Assembly: GCA_031260765.1 (NCBI GenBank)
Contig: JAISKX010000116.1
Location: 1 to 7,240, forward strand
Direction: 5' to 3'
Length of the DNA: 7,240 bases
DNA from: Endomicrobium sp.
GTDB taxonomy: Bacteria; Elusimicrobiota; Endomicrobiia; Endomicrobiales; Endomicrobiaceae
Shown: positions 5,227 through 7,240 of the stretch, piece after piece
How positions within the stretch are numbered: the first letter of the stretch is position 1
Layout: each line of letters begins with the position of its first letter
The notes under the pieces: generated by a model
What the model saw: only the letters and a program-made list of their open reading frames with translations
Told to the model about the DNA's origin: nothing
Databases searched by the model: none
Translations under genes and position numbers: made by a program

Positions 5227-6498
5227 ATGGAAAGAACAAATAATACCAAACACACTTGCATATTTTGCGGGAAAGGAGCGCCTAATAAACTTGTCGGCAG
5301 AGAAGGCGTATATATCTGTGAAGATTGCGCAAGAAGTTCTACTGATTTGCTTGACAGAGTAGATGAGGTAAGCTCTGAAAAATATAAATTGCCGGAATTT
5401 TCTTTGAGGCTTAAAGTTCCAAAACCCAGCGTCATCAAAGCCTTTTTAGACGATTATGTCATAGGTCAAGACGAAGTTAAAAAAACTTTAGCTGTCGCCG
5501 TATATAATCATTATCGCAGAATAGAATATCTCACAGATTTCAATAAAAGGGATGATGTAGAACTTCAAAAATCCAATATTATGCTCATAGGTCCGACAGG
5601 CACGGGCAAAACGCTTTTGGCTCAAACTTTGGCGCGCCTCTTGCAAGTTCCTTTTGCTATAGCCGACGCCACGACTCTTACAGAAGCGGGTTATGTCGGC
5701 GAAGATGTGGAAAATATACTTTTAAGGCTTATACAAAATGCCAACAATGATATTAAAAAAGCGCAAGTCGGAATTATTTATATAGATGAGATAGATAAAA
5801 TCGCTAAAAAATCAGAGAATGTTTCTATCACAAGAGATGTGTCGGGCGAAGGCGTTCAGCAGGCGCTGCTAAAAATCGTTGAAAGCACAATAGCCAATGT
5901 TCCTCCTCAAGGCGGCAGAAAACATCCCAGCCAAGAATATTTAAAAATAGACACTTCCAATATTCTATTTATTTGCGGCGGCGCTTTCGGAGGCTTGGAA
6001 AAAGTTGTTGAAAGGAGAACGGTAAAAAAAGCGCTCGGCTTTATGAGATATAATCCCGCTGAAAATGAACAAAAAGAAAATAAAACAACTCTGCATTCTG
6101 TTGAGAGCGAGGATTTAATCAAATATGGTCTTATACCGGAATTTGTAGGACGCTTGCCTGTGGTTTCCGTCTTAAATCCTCTCACAATAGACGATTTAAT
6201 CCACATTTTAACCCAGCCTAAAAATGCCTTAGTAAAACAATATAAGAGGATTTTCGCCCGCGAAGGCGTGGAGCTTATATTTGAAGAGGATTCTCTTGTT
6301 GAAATATCAAAACAAGCTTTAAAAAAGGGTTCAGGCGCAAGAGGTTTGAGGGCAATACTTGAAACTATTTTAAAAGATATTATGTTTGAAATTCCAGATA
6401 ATAAAACAATAGAAAGGTGCATAATCACAAAAGAAACTGTTTTAACAAAAGAAAGTCCGATTTTAGAATTCCGTAAAGGAAATAAGGAGCCTGCATGA
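5227..6498 (+). CDS. clpX: ATP-dependent Clp protease ATP-binding subunit ClpX
   Basis: ClpX is the AAA+ unfoldase that recognises substrates and threads them into ClpP. The 423 residues show every expected element. A zinc-binding domain has Cys11, Cys14, Cys31 and Cys34. Walker A is GPTGTGKT at 122-129, and the GYVG pore loop is at 155-158. Walker B is IIYIDEID, with Asp187 and Glu188. The RKH loop is at 231-233, and an LGF tripeptide at 270-272 stands where the ClpP-docking IGF loop belongs. The arginine finger Arg309 lies in EFVGRLP, and sensor 2 is GSGARGLR with Arg372. Docking to ClpP should thus be intact. The start follows GAAGGA at close spacing, 18 bases after clpP. The stop overlaps the lon start by four bases (ATGA). 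Confidence 0.98.
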   Translation: MERTNNTKHTCIFCGKGAPNKLVGREGVYICEDCARSSTDLLDRVDEVSSEKYKLPEFSLRLKVPKPSVIKAFLDDYVIGQDEVKKTLAVAVYNHYRRIEYLTDFNKRDDVELQKSNIMLIGPTGTGKTLLAQTLARLLQVPFAIADATTLTEAGYVGEDVENILLRLIQNANNDIKKAQVGIIYIDEIDKIAKKSENVSITRDVSGEGVQQALLKIVESTIANVPPQGGRKHPSQEYLKIDTSNILFICGGAFGGLEKVVERRTVKKALGFMRYNPAENEQKENKTTLHSVESEDLIKYGLIPEFVGRLPVVSVLNPLTIDDLIHILTQPKNALVKQYKRIFAREGVELIFEEDSLVEISKQALKKGSGARGLRAILETILKDIMFEIPDNKTIERCIITKETVLTKESPILEFRKGNKEPA

Positions 6499-7240
6499 GC
6501 GATAATATAATTGAACAAAGTAAAGAATCAAGATTCCCAAAAGTCCTCCCTGTGATGCCTATCAGGGAGATGATAGTTTATCCGTCTATGGTTTTGCCAT
6601 TGGCTGTCGGCAGAGATAAATCCATAAAAGCATTAGAAGAATCTATGTCAACGCATAGATTTATTTTTATCGTCACTCAAAAAAATGTTCAAGTGGAAGA
6701 CCCTTCGCCGGAAGATATTTACAGCGTAGGCACGGTTTGCGAGGTTTTGCAAATTCTCAAAATGCCTGACGGCACTTTAAAAGCTCTCGTAGAAGGGTTG
6801 AGCCGCGTTCAGTGGACTGATTTCAGGTTAAACGACGACGGTTTCCTTGAAGTTGATATAAAAATAATAGATGAAACTGTAAAAGACACTCCCGAAACTC
6901 AAGCGGTTATGAGAAATGCAGCCTCTTTATTTGAGCAATATGTAAAGCTCAGCCCCCGCATGCCTATAGAGATTGCCTACTCTTTAAACAGCGTGACAAA
7001 TCCAGCAAGGCTTGCCGACTTAATAGCGGCTCATCTCACTATTAAAAGCGACGATAAACAGGCTATTTTAGAGTTAATAAACCCAATAGAAAGGCTTGAA
7101 AAAATTATAAAAGTTTTAAACTCAGAAATTGAGATTTTGGATATAGAAAGAAAAATCCAAAGCCGCGTCAGAAATCAGATGGACAAGACGCAAAAAGAGT
7201 ATTATCTCAATGAGCAGATGAAGGCCATTCAAAAAGAATT
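6495..7240 (+). CDS. lon: ATP-dependent protease Lon, N-terminal part (cut by window edge)
   Basis: The 248 visible residues match the N-terminal substrate-binding region of LonA proteases. [19 protein letters not shown] lies at about 17-35, [28 protein letters not shown] at about 79-106, and the helical linker ends in [16 protein letters not shown] at the window edge. The AAA+ module and the Ser-Lys proteolytic domain lie outside the window, so catalytic residues cannot be checked. Lon degrades misfolded and selected regulatory proteins without a separate protease ring. The ATG at 6495 overlaps the clpX stop (ATGA) and has AAGGAG five bases upstream inside clpX, so translation is probably coupled. 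It is the fourth gene of the tig-clpP-clpX-lon operon. Confidence 0.97.
   Translation, partial: MSDNIIEQSKESRFPKVLPVMPIREMIVYPSMVLPLAVGRDKSIKALEESMSTHRFIFIVTQKNVQVEDPSPEDIYSVGTVCEVLQILKMPDGTLKALVEGLSRVQWTDFRLNDDGFLEVDIKIIDETVKDTPETQAVMRNAASLFEQYVKLSPRMPIEIAYSLNSVTNPARLADLIAAHLTIKSDDKQAILELINPIERLEKIIKVLNSEIEILDIERKIQSRVRNQMDKTQKEYYLNEQMKAIQKE

Noticed and set aside
5169..5438. Minus-strand ORF of 89 codons
   Set aside because: It is antisense to the clpP end and the clpX zinc-binding region.
5907..6518. Minus-strand ORF of 203 codons
   Set aside because: It is the antisense shadow of clpX, whose motifs are complete on the other strand.

Overview
The window comes from an AT-rich bacterial genome. 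Coding is dense, most genes have strong Shine-Dalgarno sequences, and the four tRNA genes lack an encoded CCA. Short GC-rich palindromic repeats sit between genes, against the AT-rich background. An AT-rich lineage with many intergenic repeats, such as Elusimicrobiota, would fit, but the sequence alone does not fix the phylum.

Left half (1-2590), transcribed leftwards. A sigma70-like promoter at 2562-2590 appears to drive an operon: a small two-helix membrane protein (2197-2517), tRNA-Ala(GGC) starting two bases after its stop codon, rsmD (16S rRNA m2G966 methyltransferase) and a RecB/Cas4-like PD-(D/E)XK nuclease with a probable Fe-S cluster. It ends at a strong intrinsic terminator near 413-452. 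Beyond this lies the 5' part of a Fic-family (AMPylase-type) protein gene, cut by the window edge. The spacer 246-610 has no gene but several inverted repeats. One of them supplies the -35 half of a candidate fic promoter.

Middle (2590-3272). A doubtful small membrane ORF is followed by three rightward tRNA genes: Leu(TAA), Lys(CTT) and Leu(TAG). A perfect 38-base palindrome lies between the first two and overlaps a candidate promoter start region.

Right half (3273-7240), transcribed rightwards. This is a compact protein quality-control operon: tig (trigger factor), clpP, clpX and the 5' part of lon. Gaps are 1 and 18 bases, then a 4-base overlap. Trigger factor handles nascent chains at the ribosome, ClpX unfolds substrates into the ClpP chamber, and Lon degrades misfolded protein on its own.

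Most of the content is housekeeping, and I see no convincing new multi-gene system. The points most worth following are: ClpP with Asn where the catalytic Asp is expected; RsmD with GPPY instead of the usual (D/N)PPY motif; the 38-base palindrome; the repeat-derived fic promoter with alternative leader hairpins; and a tandem 20-base repeat that forms the end of rsmD.
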